Shown here piece after piece: positions 16,439-25,244 of a stretch of 64,000 nucleotides of DNA. Each line of letters starts with the position of its first letter. The first letter of the stretch is position 1. Under the pieces are notes generated by a model that was not told the origin of the DNA, made no database searches, and saw only the letters and a list, made by a program, of their open reading frames with translations. The stretch is from an uncultured Eubacteriales bacterium (lineage in GTDB: Bacteria > Bacillota > Clostridia > Christensenellales > Borkfalkiaceae): positions 33,710 through 97,709 of the forward strand of contig CAJLKN010000006.1 of the NCBI GenBank assembly GCA_905207235.1. The letters run 5' to 3'. A program made the translations under genes and the position numbers.

Positions 16439-18325
16439 TTATCTTCCGCGACCGCCACCGCCGCCGTGTCCGCCGCCTCCGAAACCTCCGAAGTGCCCGC
16501 CGCCGCGCGCACCTCCCGAATACGCCCTAGAAGAGGGCTTTGCAACCATCTTCGCGGTCATAACGCCGTTGGAAATGCGTATCGCGCTGTTGACGAGCGC
16601 AAAGGTGAGTATCGTGTCTGCGGGATTGCAAACCCATTGAGGAGGCTCAACCGTGAGAGCTTTGAATTTGTCTTCCCATATGTCGGATACGTTGAGCACC
16701 TGCGCATAGGGCAGAATATCGTAATAGAGCTGCGGGTTGTCGGCAAGCAGAGCTTCCAGCCTGTCTTTTTCGGCATAGATGATGAAGTTGCGGAAGCCGA
16801 TAATTCCGTTAAGTTTTTGCGTGTAGAATTCCGACCGCGAAATTATGGAAACAGAGCAAATAATAATCGCGTAAGCTAAAATGCAGCTTACTATTTTTGC
16901 CGGAATTTCCATGACGGCCGAGGGTAGCAGCCAGGCATATCCCGCGGTAAAAGCCGCGCATAGAACTATTATGCCTGCAAAGAAGAGTATTTTGGTTGAC
17001 TTTTTAAGTTTGTTGTAGCTGTATTTGTAAGTTTCCGTCAGCGCATAAATTATGAGCGCGGGAACGAGCGCTAGGAGCGACTGATAATAAAAGAGCTTCG
17101 TATTTATAGTAAACAGCGTCAGCAGCGCGGGCGTAAGCCCCATAAGAAGTCCGCCGAGCAGAGTGAAAATAAGGGAAATCGCTATGCTCTTGCTCGTGTA
17201 AAGAGAGGGGAACTGTCCGCTGACAAGTTTTTTAACGTTGTCTATCTGCACGTAAAAATTGCCTTCGAGCTGACTTATCTTAACCATATCCCTGCCGCCT
17301 GCAAACAGAGCGTTGTACATCGACTGTTGGTGCGCGGGAGCGCCTTCGGGCAGGTTTGCAAATATCTTTATGAGCAGAGGATCGTTTTCATCCGAAAAAT
17401 CTATTTTAAGATAACCCTTGTTTGCCCAATAATAAATAAGAGTGGTAACGTCGCGCGATTCTATTTTGTTGTCTATCAGCTTGCTCATCTCGACGGGGTC
17501 CATTTCGTCGGGCGGAGTAAAGTTGACGACGGGCGTAAGCGGCTTTTTGGGGAAAGCCAAAAACTTCGTCGCGGCGAGAGCGGCTAAAATTACGCAGCCT
17601 GCTATAAGAATTATAAACGGCGTAATGTCGAACATATCTTTAAGCGCCCAATCTGTAAAAGTAAGTTCAAAGGCTAATCCTTCAAATTTATTCAGATTTT
17701 CGGCAGTTGCGGTGATGGTTTTTCTGTCTTCACTTAATTCAAATGGTGAAGGAATATAAGTGTTACCAACAAAAAATTTTCCGCTTTTAAAGCCTTCTGG
17801 CAGGTTTATTGTAACGCGGGCATAATCAATGTCTGCGTCCCAGTCATAACCTATCACATTGAGGTAAATCGTGTTTTTATCTACGGGTTTTGTGATGGCG
17901 TAATTATATCTTATTATATATGTAATTACCTTGCCCGTCTTTACGGAGTAATCGCCTATGTTCAGAACGATAAGTTCGTCTTCGAGCGAAACCGTGTAAT
18001 CGACTTCTGTTTCCGCGCCGGAGGAAATCTGGCACACGCTTACATTCGTTACCCTGTCGTCCGCATTGACGGGTATGTAACGGTAAAAACCCGTGCTCGA
18101 ATAGCCCATGTGATTAATCGTCAGTCTCTCTTCGACGGACATGGTTCTGTCTGATTGCAGGTCATATTGCACGACATAACTGTCGATATTATAGTCGTAA
18201 GGACCTACATAGTAAGGGTTTGCGGCATAAGCGGGGGAAGGGGACAGCGCTATCAACGCTGAAAGCGCCAGGCATATCACTGCAAATAGCGCCGCAAGCA
18301 GCCTGAACTTCCTTTTAATCATCAT
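16439..18325 (-). CDS. DUF2207 membrane protein
   Basis: 628 residues. A signal peptide (about 1-34, ending SPAYA) precedes a beta-rich extracytoplasmic domain that opens with YNIDSYVVQYDLQSDRTMSVEERLTI-like sequence typical of DUF2207. A membrane helix lies near 235-260, a cytoplasmic segment follows, then about four helices between 375 and 480. The tail is a Gly-rich low-complexity stretch (GGGHFGGFGGGG), also typical. Function is unknown. It lies downstream of lemA, a recurrent partner, with a hairpin between them. Confidence 0.87.
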   Translation of the reverse strand: MMIKRKFRLLAALFAVICLALSALIALSPSPAYAANPYYVGPYDYNIDSYVVQYDLQSDRTMSVEERLTINHMGYSSTGFYRYIPVNADDRVTNVSVCQISSGAETEVDYTVSLEDELIVLNIGDYSVKTGKVITYIIRYNYAITKPVDKNTIYLNVIGYDWDADIDYARVTINLPEGFKSGKFFVGNTYIPSPFELSEDRKTITATAENLNKFEGLAFELTFTDWALKDMFDITPFIILIAGCVILAALAATKFLAFPKKPLTPVVNFTPPDEMDPVEMSKLIDNKIESRDVTTLIYYWANKGYLKIDFSDENDPLLIKIFANLPEGAPAHQQSMYNALFAGGRDMVKISQLEGNFYVQIDNVKKLVSGQFPSLYTSKSIAISLIFTLLGGLLMGLTPALLTLFTINTKLFYYQSLLALVPALIIYALTETYKYSYNKLKKSTKILFFAGIIVLCAAFTAGYAWLLPSAVMEIPAKIVSCILAYAIIICSVSIISRSEFYTQKLNGIIGFRNFIIYAEKDRLEALLADNPQLYYDILPYAQVLNVSDIWEDKFKALTVEPPQWVCNPADTILTFALVNSAIRISNGVMTAKMVAKPSSRAYSGGARGGGHFGGFGGGGHGGGGGRGR

Positions 18326-18345
18326 ATTTTTTCCCTCATATTCAA

Positions 18346-18372
18346 AAGAGCGGTGAAAACGACCGCTCTTAA
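18346..18372 (-). terminator. Internal hairpin between lemA and DUF2207 gene
   Basis: Perfect 9-base stem AAGAGCGGT/ACCGCTCTT with a 7-base loop. On the minus strand it is followed by TTGAATATGAGGG rather than a long T-run, so it probably reduces, not blocks, readthrough, or stabilises the lemA 3' end. Confidence 0.5.
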
Positions 18373-18389
18373 ATTAATAATTATTTTTG

Positions 18390-18962
18390 TCAGAAACTTA
18401 CCTTTACGTTCTGCCTTTCTTCCTCGCTGTCGAGTTCGAAGTAAGGGAACTTTTCAAGTTTCATCATGTTAGCAATAATCGACTTGGGGAATATTTCCTT
18501 TTCCGTGTTGAATGTTTTAACGGTGCCGTTATAATACTTTCTCGAACTTGCCAGGTCGGTTTCTATGCGCTGAAGCTGTGCCGAAAGGTCCTGGAAGTTT
18601 GCGTTTGCCTTCAAATCGGGGTAACGCTCGGCAACGATGTTTATGCTCTTGATTGCGTTGGAAAGGTTTGCGTCCGCCTCAATCTTTTCGGCGGTAGTGG
18701 TTGCGCTCGCGGCGTTGTTCCTCGCCTGAATAACCTTTTCAAGCGTCTGGCTTTCGTGCTTTGCGTAACCTTTTACCGTTTCGACGAGGTTGGGTATAAG
18801 GTCGTATCTCTTTTTAAGATAAACGTCGATGGTCGCAAACGCTTCTTCGCAGACGTTGCGCATGCGCACGAAGTTGTTCCTTACGGCAATCGCCCAGCAT
18901 GCTGCTATTATAATCACCAGCACTATCACGCCGACTATGCCGAGGGCTATCCATAATCCCAT
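18390..18962 (-). CDS. lemA: LemA family protein
   Basis: 190 residues: one N-terminal membrane helix (about 5-27) followed by a long helical domain with NNFVRMRNVCEEAFATIDVYLKKRYDLIPNLVETVKGY, the LemA signature. The family is widespread; its function is not settled. AAGGAG precedes the ATG. It lies 12 bases downstream of the NUDIX gene and upstream of the DUF2207 gene, so all three may share a transcript. Confidence 0.94.
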   Translation of the reverse strand: MGLWIALGIVGVIVLVIIIAACWAIAVRNNFVRMRNVCEEAFATIDVYLKKRYDLIPNLVETVKGYAKHESQTLEKVIQARNNAASATTTAEKIEADANLSNAIKSINIVAERYPDLKANANFQDLSAQLQRIETDLASSRKYYNGTVKTFNTEKEIFPKSIIANMMKLEKFPYFELDSEEERQNVKVSF

Positions 18963-18973
18963 AGTTCTGCTCC

Positions 18974-19471
18974 TTAAATTTTATTGTTTTTAATTTCCGC
19001 AATGGCGTTTTTCAAAAACGTCTCTGCGGTAGATTGTTTTCTCACCGCTTCGAGGGCTTCGTCGAACGTGAACCACTTGACTTCATCGATCTCGTCGGGA
19101 TCGGCGGTAATTTCGCCGTTTTCGGCAATAATCAGAAAGTTGAGCATAAGCACGTTTCTCGGCTCGTGATAGCGCGAAGACATGTATTTATATTTTACCA
19201 CGTTGAGTTTAGTTTCTTCTTTGAACTCGCGTGTAACCGCTTTTTCCGCCGTTTCACCCTTTTTTACGTAACCGGCAATGAGAATGTAATCGTCCTGTCC
19301 CAGATGTTTTGCCAGAAGAACCTTGTCTTTGGTTCTGTTCGTAACTACGAGCGATACGGCCGTGGCAAACTGAGGGAAGCGGTAGTCGTTGCAATGCTTG
19401 CAGAAAGGCACAAGCCCTTCCGATTTATGCACGACGAGCGCCAGCTTTTCTCCGCATACGCTGCAATACAT
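18974..19471 (-). CDS. NUDIX hydrolase with N-terminal zinc ribbon (NudC-like)
   Basis: 165 residues. CSVCG and CKHCN (about 3-24) make a four-Cys zinc ribbon. The Nudix box reads GYVKKGETAEKAVTREFKEET, i.e. G-x5-E-x7-REFKEE, but continues TKL where most have a Gly, a mild deviation. The layout resembles NADH/deNADding diphosphatase NudC in short form; substrate is not determined. The ribosome-binding site AAGGAGGT is near perfect. It heads the lemA-DUF2207 group. Confidence 0.86.
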   Translation of the reverse strand: MYCSVCGEKLALVVHKSEGLVPFCKHCNDYRFPQFATAVSLVVTNRTKDKVLLAKHLGQDDYILIAGYVKKGETAEKAVTREFKEETKLNVVKYKYMSSRYHEPRNVLMLNFLIIAENGEITADPDEIDEVKWFTFDEALEAVRKQSTAETFLKNAIAEIKNNKI

Positions 19472-19643
19472 ATTTGTACCTCCTTATCGTAATTGTTCAC
19501 TACAATATTATAAAGCATAATGATAAAAAATTCAAGATGTCTTGTAAATTTTATGTAAATAATTAGGTTTAATCCTGTTAAAAAATGCGGGTTTAACTAT
19601 TGCGGGTCTGATTTTACTTATTTTTCACGTATTTTAAATGGTG

Positions 19644-19672
19644 TTGACATAATTTTGGCTATAATGTATAAT
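19644..19672 (+). promoter_or_regulatory. Consensus promoter of the UDP-sugar pyrophosphorylase gene
   Basis: TTGACA (19644-19649), 17 bases, TATAAT (19667-19672). Confidence 0.88.
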
Positions 19673-19708
19673 ATTCATAGTAAAATTTAGCTTGAAAGGC
19701 GGTTTATT

Positions 19709-20929
19709 ATGGATTATACGCAAGCAAAAAGTCTGCTTGAAAAATACAATCAGACGCAGCTTTTGGACTATTTCGGCGAACTCGATGGCGCAGAAAAAGA
19801 AAAGTTGCTCTCCGATATAGAAAAACTCGATTTTTCCGTTCTCGAAAATATAGGTCGCGGACACGAAAGAAAAATAGGCAAATTGTCTCCCGCCGACGCC
19901 CTGTCGGTGGAGCAGGTTGAACGGAATAAAGAAAAGTTTAAAAGCGCGGGAGTGGAAGCAATAAGGAGCGGCAAGGTAGCCGCAGTTTTGCTTGCGGGCG
20001 GACAGGGCACCCGTCTCGGTTCGTCCCTTCCCAAGGGAATGTTCAATATAGGCATCAACAGAAAATTGTCTATTTTCGAACAGCAGATGAATAACATCAG
20101 GCAAGTAGTCGCGGAGGCGGGCGCAGATTTTCATATCTTCGTCATGACGAGCGACATAAACTATTCAGATACCCGCACATTTTTCGAACAGAACAATTAC
20201 TTCGGCTACGACGGAGAAAAGATACATTTTTATAAACAGAAACTTGCGCCGACAAGTTCTTTCGACGGCAAAATTTACCTCGAAGAAAAATACAAGGTCT
20301 CGCTTTCGCCCAACGGCAACGGCGGCTGGTATTCGTCCCTGATAGACGCAGGTTACGGCGATTTTTTAAAGGAAAACGGCATAGAATGGCTCAATATTTA
20401 TGCTGTTGACAATGTTTTGCAGAGAATATGTGACCCCGTGTTCATAGGCGCAACCATATTAAGCGGCTGTGCATGCGGCAGTAAAGTAGTAAAAAAGGTC
20501 AGCCCGCAGGAAAAAGTGGGCGTTTTGTGCAAAGAAGACGGACTTCCCACGATAATCGAGTATTACGAAATGCCCGAAAGCTACGCTTCAATGCGCGATG
20601 AGGACGGCGAACTTACTTACCGCTACGGCGTAATTTTAAATTATCTGTTTTCTGTCGATAAACTCAATTCGATATATAAAGATAAACTTCCCTGCCATCT
20701 GGCAGAAAAAGCCATACCGCACATAGAAAACGGCAAAAAGGTTATACCCGACCGCGCTTGCGGATATAAATTCGAAACGCTGGTCGTAGATATCGTAAGG
20801 CTTATGGGTTCCTGCCTCGCGGTAGAGGTGGAAAGGAGCAGGGAGTTTGCACCCGTAAAGAATAAGACGGGGGTTGACAGCGTTGACAGCGCTCGCGAAC
20901 TTTTAAAGCTCAACGGCGTTGAATTATAA
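19709..20929 (+). CDS. UDPGP-type UTP-sugar-1-phosphate uridylyltransferase
   Basis: 406 residues of the eukaryote-like UDPGP/UAP family, which makes UDP-GlcNAc, UDP-GalNAc or UDP-glucose. AAVLLAGGQGTRLGSSLPKG (about 91-110) is the nucleotide-binding loop; WLNIYAVDNVLQ and VGVLCKEDGLPTIIEYYEM are the conserved metal and sugar blocks of UAP1-like enzymes. It is unrelated to bacterial GalU and GlmU. AAAGGCGG precedes the ATG. The HtrA-like gene follows 18 bases later. Exact sugar specificity is not resolved. Confidence 0.9.
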   Translation: MDYTQAKSLLEKYNQTQLLDYFGELDGAEKEKLLSDIEKLDFSVLENIGRGHERKIGKLSPADALSVEQVERNKEKFKSAGVEAIRSGKVAAVLLAGGQGTRLGSSLPKGMFNIGINRKLSIFEQQMNNIRQVVAEAGADFHIFVMTSDINYSDTRTFFEQNNYFGYDGEKIHFYKQKLAPTSSFDGKIYLEEKYKVSLSPNGNGGWYSSLIDAGYGDFLKENGIEWLNIYAVDNVLQRICDPVFIGATILSGCACGSKVVKKVSPQEKVGVLCKEDGLPTIIEYYEMPESYASMRDEDGELTYRYGVILNYLFSVDKLNSIYKDKLPCHLAEKAIPHIENGKKVIPDRACGYKFETLVVDIVRLMGSCLAVEVERSREFAPVKNKTGVDSVDSARELLKLNGVEL

Positions 20930-20947
20930 ATTTTTGCAGGAGCATAA

Positions 20948-22294
20948 ATGAAACGCATTTACAAAGTATTTGCCGCTGCGGCACTTTCGGCGGCAATGGC
21001 ATGCACGGTTATTTTCGGCGGTTGCACGGTTTCGCTCGGCAGCGACGGAAAAGACGGGCAGGACGTATCAATTTACGAAATTTATGAGGCAACAAACGCC
21101 GCAAGGGCAGAAGAGGGGTTACCAAACCTTACTTTCCTTGATTTCATTACCGAATATCTCAATTCTACGAGCGAAGAACTCGAGCAGGCAACATCCTTGC
21201 AGACATCAATAAACCGCTCGCTCTTGTCGGCGGTTTCCATTCTTACCACTTTCGACGTCACTTCAAACAGACCTTATCCTCAGGAAACTTACGCAGGTTC
21301 GGGCGTCATAGTCGATATCGATAAAGAGGCGGGCGATATGTATGTCGTAACCAATGCGCACGTAGTATACCTTTCGTACGGCGATGGGGACCGCTATTGC
21401 AACGATATAAATCTTTATCTGTACGGAAGCGAATATTCGACGGGCGATACTGAAGCGACGGCAATATCTGCAAGCATAGCAGGCGTTTCATTAACGTACG
21501 ATATTGCAGTTTTGAAGGTCGAGGGCTCGGACCTCGTTAAAAACAGCGAAGCGGTTGCCGCTGAATGGTCGACGGCAGAAGCCGTATATGCTGGCGAAAC
21601 CGTCTATGCCGTGGGCAACCCCGAAGGTTCGCTTTTGAGCGTAACGACGGGCATCATAAGCCGCGACAGCGAATATATAACTCTCGATATGTATGATACG
21701 GCTTATAATGAGGACGACGACTTCACTTACAGAGTGCTCAGAACAGACGCCGCAATCAACGGCGGAAACTCGGGCGGCGGATTGTTTGATATTAACGGCA
21801 ATCTCGTCGGCATAGTCAATGCAAAGTCTGTCGATGAAGCTATCGACAATATGGGCTACGCTCTGCCCGCTTCGACTGTGAGAAGAGTGGTTGAAAATAT
21901 GATTGACCGCTATGAACAGACGGGACAGGAAACGCACGGCGTTTACAGAGCGATGATGGGCATAGATATACAGCTCACCGACAGCAGCGCATATCTCAAC
22001 AACGAGACAAATCTCGTTGAAATTTCCGAAACCGTTACAATAGCCACGGTATCGGGCGGTCTCGCCAGCGGCAATTTAAAGGTTGGCGATGTCATAACAA
22101 ATATAAAGGTAACCGATGCGAACGATAACCTTAAAGAGGATGTTGATATAACCCGCTTTTACAGCGTGGGCGACGTAATGCTCGCCGCGCGCGAAGGCGA
22201 CACGGTAACGGTAACCGTGCGCCGCAGCGGAAGCGACGGCGAACTGTCATTCCCCATGACAATAACGTCCTCATCGCTCACCCTCGAAATATAA
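20948..22294 (+). CDS. HtrA/DegP-like serine protease, lipoprotein
   Basis: 448 residues. Signal peptide and lipobox IFGGC (Cys26) predict a lipid-anchored surface protease. A short collagen-like GSDGKDGQD linker follows. The trypsin-fold domain carries the triad His138 (TNAHVV), Asp185 (YDIAVLK) and Ser275 (GGNSGGG). A PDZ-like domain occupies the C-terminal third (about 330-445: VATVSGGLASGNLKVGDVI). Such proteases handle misfolded exported proteins. AGGAG lies before the ATG. Likely cotranscribed with the preceding gene. Confidence 0.92.
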   Translation: MKRIYKVFAAAALSAAMACTVIFGGCTVSLGSDGKDGQDVSIYEIYEATNAARAEEGLPNLTFLDFITEYLNSTSEELEQATSLQTSINRSLLSAVSILTTFDVTSNRPYPQETYAGSGVIVDIDKEAGDMYVVTNAHVVYLSYGDGDRYCNDINLYLYGSEYSTGDTEATAISASIAGVSLTYDIAVLKVEGSDLVKNSEAVAAEWSTAEAVYAGETVYAVGNPEGSLLSVTTGIISRDSEYITLDMYDTAYNEDDDFTYRVLRTDAAINGGNSGGGLFDINGNLVGIVNAKSVDEAIDNMGYALPASTVRRVVENMIDRYEQTGQETHGVYRAMMGIDIQLTDSSAYLNNETNLVEISETVTIATVSGGLASGNLKVGDVITNIKVTDANDNLKEDVDITRFYSVGDVMLAAREGDTVTVTVRRSGSDGELSFPMTITSSSLTLEI

Positions 22295-22309
22295 TGATCC
22301 GATTAATTT

Positions 22310-22346
22310 ACCGCCCCGCGCGTTAAACGCGCGGGGCGGTTTTATA
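22310..22346 (+). terminator. Intrinsic terminator of the protease gene
   Basis: 12-base GC stem (22311-22322 with 22328-22339) then TTTTATATTTT. Confidence 0.92.
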
Positions 22347-22375
22347 TTTTAATTGACACGCCTCACAATAAATAA

Positions 22376-22397
22376 GCGCGCCGCTTTCGCGGCGCGC
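22376..22397. repeat. Second GC hairpin, near copy of the metA terminator
   Basis: GCGCGCCGC/GCGGCGCGC with loop TTTC. It nearly repeats the hairpin at 22491-22510, but without an adjoining T-run. Confidence 0.7.
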
Positions 22398-22480
22398 AGT
22401 ATCGCTATTACGACATTTCAGTTATGAAAGCGCATTGCGGCGCGCGTACTGCTGTAACTATATAGACATCATTTTAGTGT

Positions 22481-22510
22481 AAAAAAAAAGCGCGCCGCTT
22501 TTGCGGCGCG
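22481..22510 (-). terminator. Intrinsic terminator of the rnr-smpB-met unit
   Basis: CGCGCCGC/GCGGCGCG with a 4-base loop; on the minus strand it is followed by an unbroken T-run (22481-22489). Confidence 0.92.
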
Positions 22511-22516
22511 GGTATT

Positions 22517-23425
22517 TTAAAGTTTGTACGGCGTAACCTGATATACGTAATAGTTAAGCCAGTTTATATAAAAGAGGTTTGCCGTGGAGGTCCAGTTCAT
22601 TTTAACCTTGGTCATTTCCTTGTCGGCAAAGTAGTTTACTGGCGGTTTGATAGGCAGACCTTTTGCCTTGTCGCGCTCATATTCTTTTTTGAGTGTGTCG
22701 CGGTCGTACTCCATGTGCCCGGTTACAAAAACGCGCTTGTTGTCCAGACTTTTAATAATGCTCGCGCCCGCTCTGCGCGAAAATGCGAGAATTTTCAGGT
22801 CTGGCACGCTCTTTATATCCTCGGCGTAAATAATCGTATGGCGGGAGTGCGGCATGTGGAATTCGTCCGAAATACCCCTCATAAGCGGCTCCTGAACGCC
22901 GTCGAATATGCGCTGGTGAGCAAAAATGCCGAAGCATTTTTCTTTGAGAGGGTGCTTTTTAATGCCGTAAAAATAGTGCAAAGCCGCCTGTGCGCCCCAG
23001 CATATGAACAGGGTGGAGGTAACGTTGTTTGTCGTCCAGTCGAGTATTTCTTCCAGCTCTTTCCAGTATGCCACCTGCTCGAAGGGCATATTTTCTACGG
23101 GTGCGCCCGTTATAATCATGCCGTCGAAGCGCTTTGATTTTATCTCGTCGAAAGATTTATAAAATCTTTCAAGGTGTGCCTGCTCGGTGTGAGTGGGGTT
23201 GTAAGTCGAAGTTTTTATAAGGGTTATGTTGACCTGAAGGGGAGAGTTGGAAAGCAGCCTCATGAACTGCGTTTCGGTAGTCTCCTTCGTCGGCATAAGA
23301 TTGAGTATGGCAATTTCTATGGGACGTATTTCCTGCGAAAAAGCTCTGTCGGTGTCCATGACGAATATGCGTTCGCCCGTCAGAATTTTAAATGCGGGAA
23401 TGTCCTTATCTATAACAATGGGCAT
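22517..23425 (-). CDS. metA: Homoserine O-acetyltransferase (MetA type)
   Basis: 302 residues. Activates homoserine for methionine synthesis. The catalytic residues are Cys142 (FICWGAQAALHYFYG), His237 and Glu239 (TGHMEYD). Position 111 is Glu (GAPVENM); work on the family ties Glu111 to acetyl-CoA and Gly111 to succinyl-CoA, so this should be an O-acetyltransferase despite its usual naming as a succinyltransferase. That fits the O-acetylhomoserine sulfhydrylase gene 37 bases upstream. AAGGA precedes the ATG. It is the last gene of the minus-strand run. Confidence 0.95.
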   Translation of the reverse strand: MPIVIDKDIPAFKILTGERIFVMDTDRAFSQEIRPIEIAILNLMPTKETTETQFMRLLSNSPLQVNITLIKTSTYNPTHTEQAHLERFYKSFDEIKSKRFDGMIITGAPVENMPFEQVAYWKELEEILDWTTNNVTSTLFICWGAQAALHYFYGIKKHPLKEKCFGIFAHQRIFDGVQEPLMRGISDEFHMPHSRHTIIYAEDIKSVPDLKILAFSRRAGASIIKSLDNKRVFVTGHMEYDRDTLKKEYERDKAKGLPIKPPVNYFADKEMTKVKMNWTSTANLFYINWLNYYVYQVTPYKL

Positions 23426-23462
23426 TGTTCAGTCCTTAAATTCAGCTGTCGTATCTTAAAAA

Positions 23463-24734
23463 TCAGATTTTATCGAGTGCGTTGGAAAGGTCGGCAATAA
23501 TGTCTTCGGGGGTTTCAATGCCGACTGAAAGTCTTACCATGTTCGCGGGCACGCCTGCCTTTACAAGGTCCTCTTCCGAAAGCTGCCTGTGAGTGGTGGA
23601 GGCGGGGTGCAGAACGCAGCTTCTGACGTCTGCGACGTGCGTTTCCTGCGTGATGAGCTCAAGGCTCTCCATAAATTTGCGGCACTGTTCGATATTTCCC
23701 TTAATGCCGAAGCTGAGCATGCCGCCCTGACCGTTGGGAAGATATTTCTTGGCGAGGTCGTGATATTTGTTGTCTTTGAGCGAAGGGTGCTTTACCCATT
23801 CTATCTTGGGGTGGGAGGCGAGGAATGCCGCAACCTTATTGGCATTGTCGCTGTGCTTTGCCATTCTGAGCGCGAGCGTGTCGCAGCCTATGAACGAGAT
23901 ATAAGCGTTCATGGGCGCCATAATAGCGCCTACATCGCGTATGAGCTGCGCGCGGCACTTTGTGCCGAATGCCACGGGCAGGTCGGCATATACCAGACCG
24001 TGATAGCTTTCGTCGGGAACGTTGAATGCGGGGTAGCGCTTGTTGCCCTTGAATTCAAAGTTTCCGCAGTCCACTATAACGCCGCCCAGAGCCGCAGCGT
24101 GTCCTTCCATGTACTTGGATGTAGAATATATTACGGCGTTCGCGCCGAAGTCCTTGGGTTTGCAGAGGGCGGGGGTGGCGAGGGTGTTGTCCACCATGAA
24201 CATTACGCCGTGCTTTTTGGCTATGGAAGAAAGTTTGTCAAAGTCGAGAACGACCATAGCAGGGTTAGCAATCGTTTCGGCGATTATGAACTTTGTCTTG
24301 TCGTCGATGAGCTTTTCAATATCCTCCGCGCTGTCGTCCGCGCTGAAAAACCTGCCTTCTATGCCCAGTTTGGGAAGAGTAGTGCCGAAGAGGTTGAAAG
24401 TGCCTCCGTAAACCGACTGGCAGCACAAAACATTGTCGCCGTTGCCTGCAAGGGTGAGGGCGGCAAGGGTAAGGGCGGACATGCCCGAAGCGCAGCCGAT
24501 AGCGGCAACGCCCCCGTCGAGGGCGGCAACCTTGTTTTCAAAGGCGGTTACCGTAGGGTTTGCAAGTCTCGTGTAAAAATAGCCGTCGCTTTTAAGATCG
24601 AAGCAATCGGCCATAGCCTGGCTGTCGCCGTAAAAAAATGTTGTGCTCTGGCAGATAGAAGGTATCCTGCTTTCGCCCGTCTTGGGCTTCCAGCCCGCCT
24701 GAACGCAGAGAGTGTCAAGTTTATATTCTTTCAT
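23463..24734 (-). CDS. metY: O-acetylhomoserine sulfhydrylase
   Basis: PLP enzyme making homocysteine from O-acetylhomoserine and sulfide. 423 residues from ATG 24734, preceded by GAGG that overlaps the smpB stop codon; a TTG at 24746 is rejected. QSTTFFYGDSQAMADCF, YTRLANPTVTAFE, GCASGMSALTLAAL, VDNTLATPALCKP and the PLP lysine in YSTSKYMEGHAAALGG are typical, and the length exceeds cystathionine synthases, as for MetY. Close spacing to smpB implies translational coupling. Confidence 0.94.
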   Translation of the reverse strand: MKEYKLDTLCVQAGWKPKTGESRIPSICQSTTFFYGDSQAMADCFDLKSDGYFYTRLANPTVTAFENKVAALDGGVAAIGCASGMSALTLAALTLAGNGDNVLCCQSVYGGTFNLFGTTLPKLGIEGRFFSADDSAEDIEKLIDDKTKFIIAETIANPAMVVLDFDKLSSIAKKHGVMFMVDNTLATPALCKPKDFGANAVIYSTSKYMEGHAAALGGVIVDCGNFEFKGNKRYPAFNVPDESYHGLVYADLPVAFGTKCRAQLIRDVGAIMAPMNAYISFIGCDTLALRMAKHSDNANKVAAFLASHPKIEWVKHPSLKDNKYHDLAKKYLPNGQGGMLSFGIKGNIEQCRKFMESLELITQETHVADVRSCVLHPASTTHRQLSEEDLVKAGVPANMVRLSVGIETPEDIIADLSNALDKI

Positions 24735-24742
24735 TTCAAACC

Positions 24743-25189
24743 TCAATAATTTTTAATCTGTCTTTCGACGTCGCGCTTCAAGTCGCGCTCCTTTATGGTG
24801 CGTTTTTTGTCAAAGTTCTGCTTGCCGCGGCAAAGAGCAACTTCGGCTTTAATAAGATTATCCTTAAAATAAAGCGAAAGAGGCACGAGCGTCATGCCTT
24901 TTGCGTTAATTTTGCCCGCGATGCGCGCAATTTCGCGCTTGTGCATGAGCAGCTTTCTGTCGCGCTTGCTGTCGCGCGAATTGAATGCGCCCGACTTGTC
25001 ATAGACAGGTATGTGCATATTTTTAATATAAATTTCTCCGCCGGAGATTAAGCAGAATGAGTCTTTTAAGTTGCAGTTGCCGCGCCTTAACGACTTGACT
25101 TCCGCACCCTCCAACACAATTCCCGCTTCAAACTTTTCTTCAATAAAATATTCGAACGAAGCGGAGCGGTTATAAGCAATTTGCTTCAT
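24743..25189 (-). CDS. smpB: SsrA-binding protein
   Basis: 148-residue partner of tmRNA in rescue of stalled ribosomes. The N-terminal beta-barrel shows FEAGIVLEGAEVKSLRRGNCNLKDSF and GEIYIKNMHIPVYD; the C-terminal basic tail includes RGKQNFDKKRTIKERD and ends in a charged helix. It lies 55 bases after rnr, a very common pairing. The tmRNA gene ssrA often follows smpB but is not found here; metY takes its place. Confidence 0.97.
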   Translation of the reverse strand: MKQIAYNRSASFEYFIEEKFEAGIVLEGAEVKSLRRGNCNLKDSFCLISGGEIYIKNMHIPVYDKSGAFNSRDSKRDRKLLMHKREIARIAGKINAKGMTLVPLSLYFKDNLIKAEVALCRGKQNFDKKRTIKERDLKRDVERQIKNY

Positions 25190-25244
25190 ATACTTACCAT
25201 TATACCATATCGCGCGTCAAAGTAAAGCAAACGCGCGCCTTTGC

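Noticed and set aside
23589..24749. 386-codon open frame antisense to metY
   Set aside because: Shadow frame over a well-conserved enzyme; no start signal.
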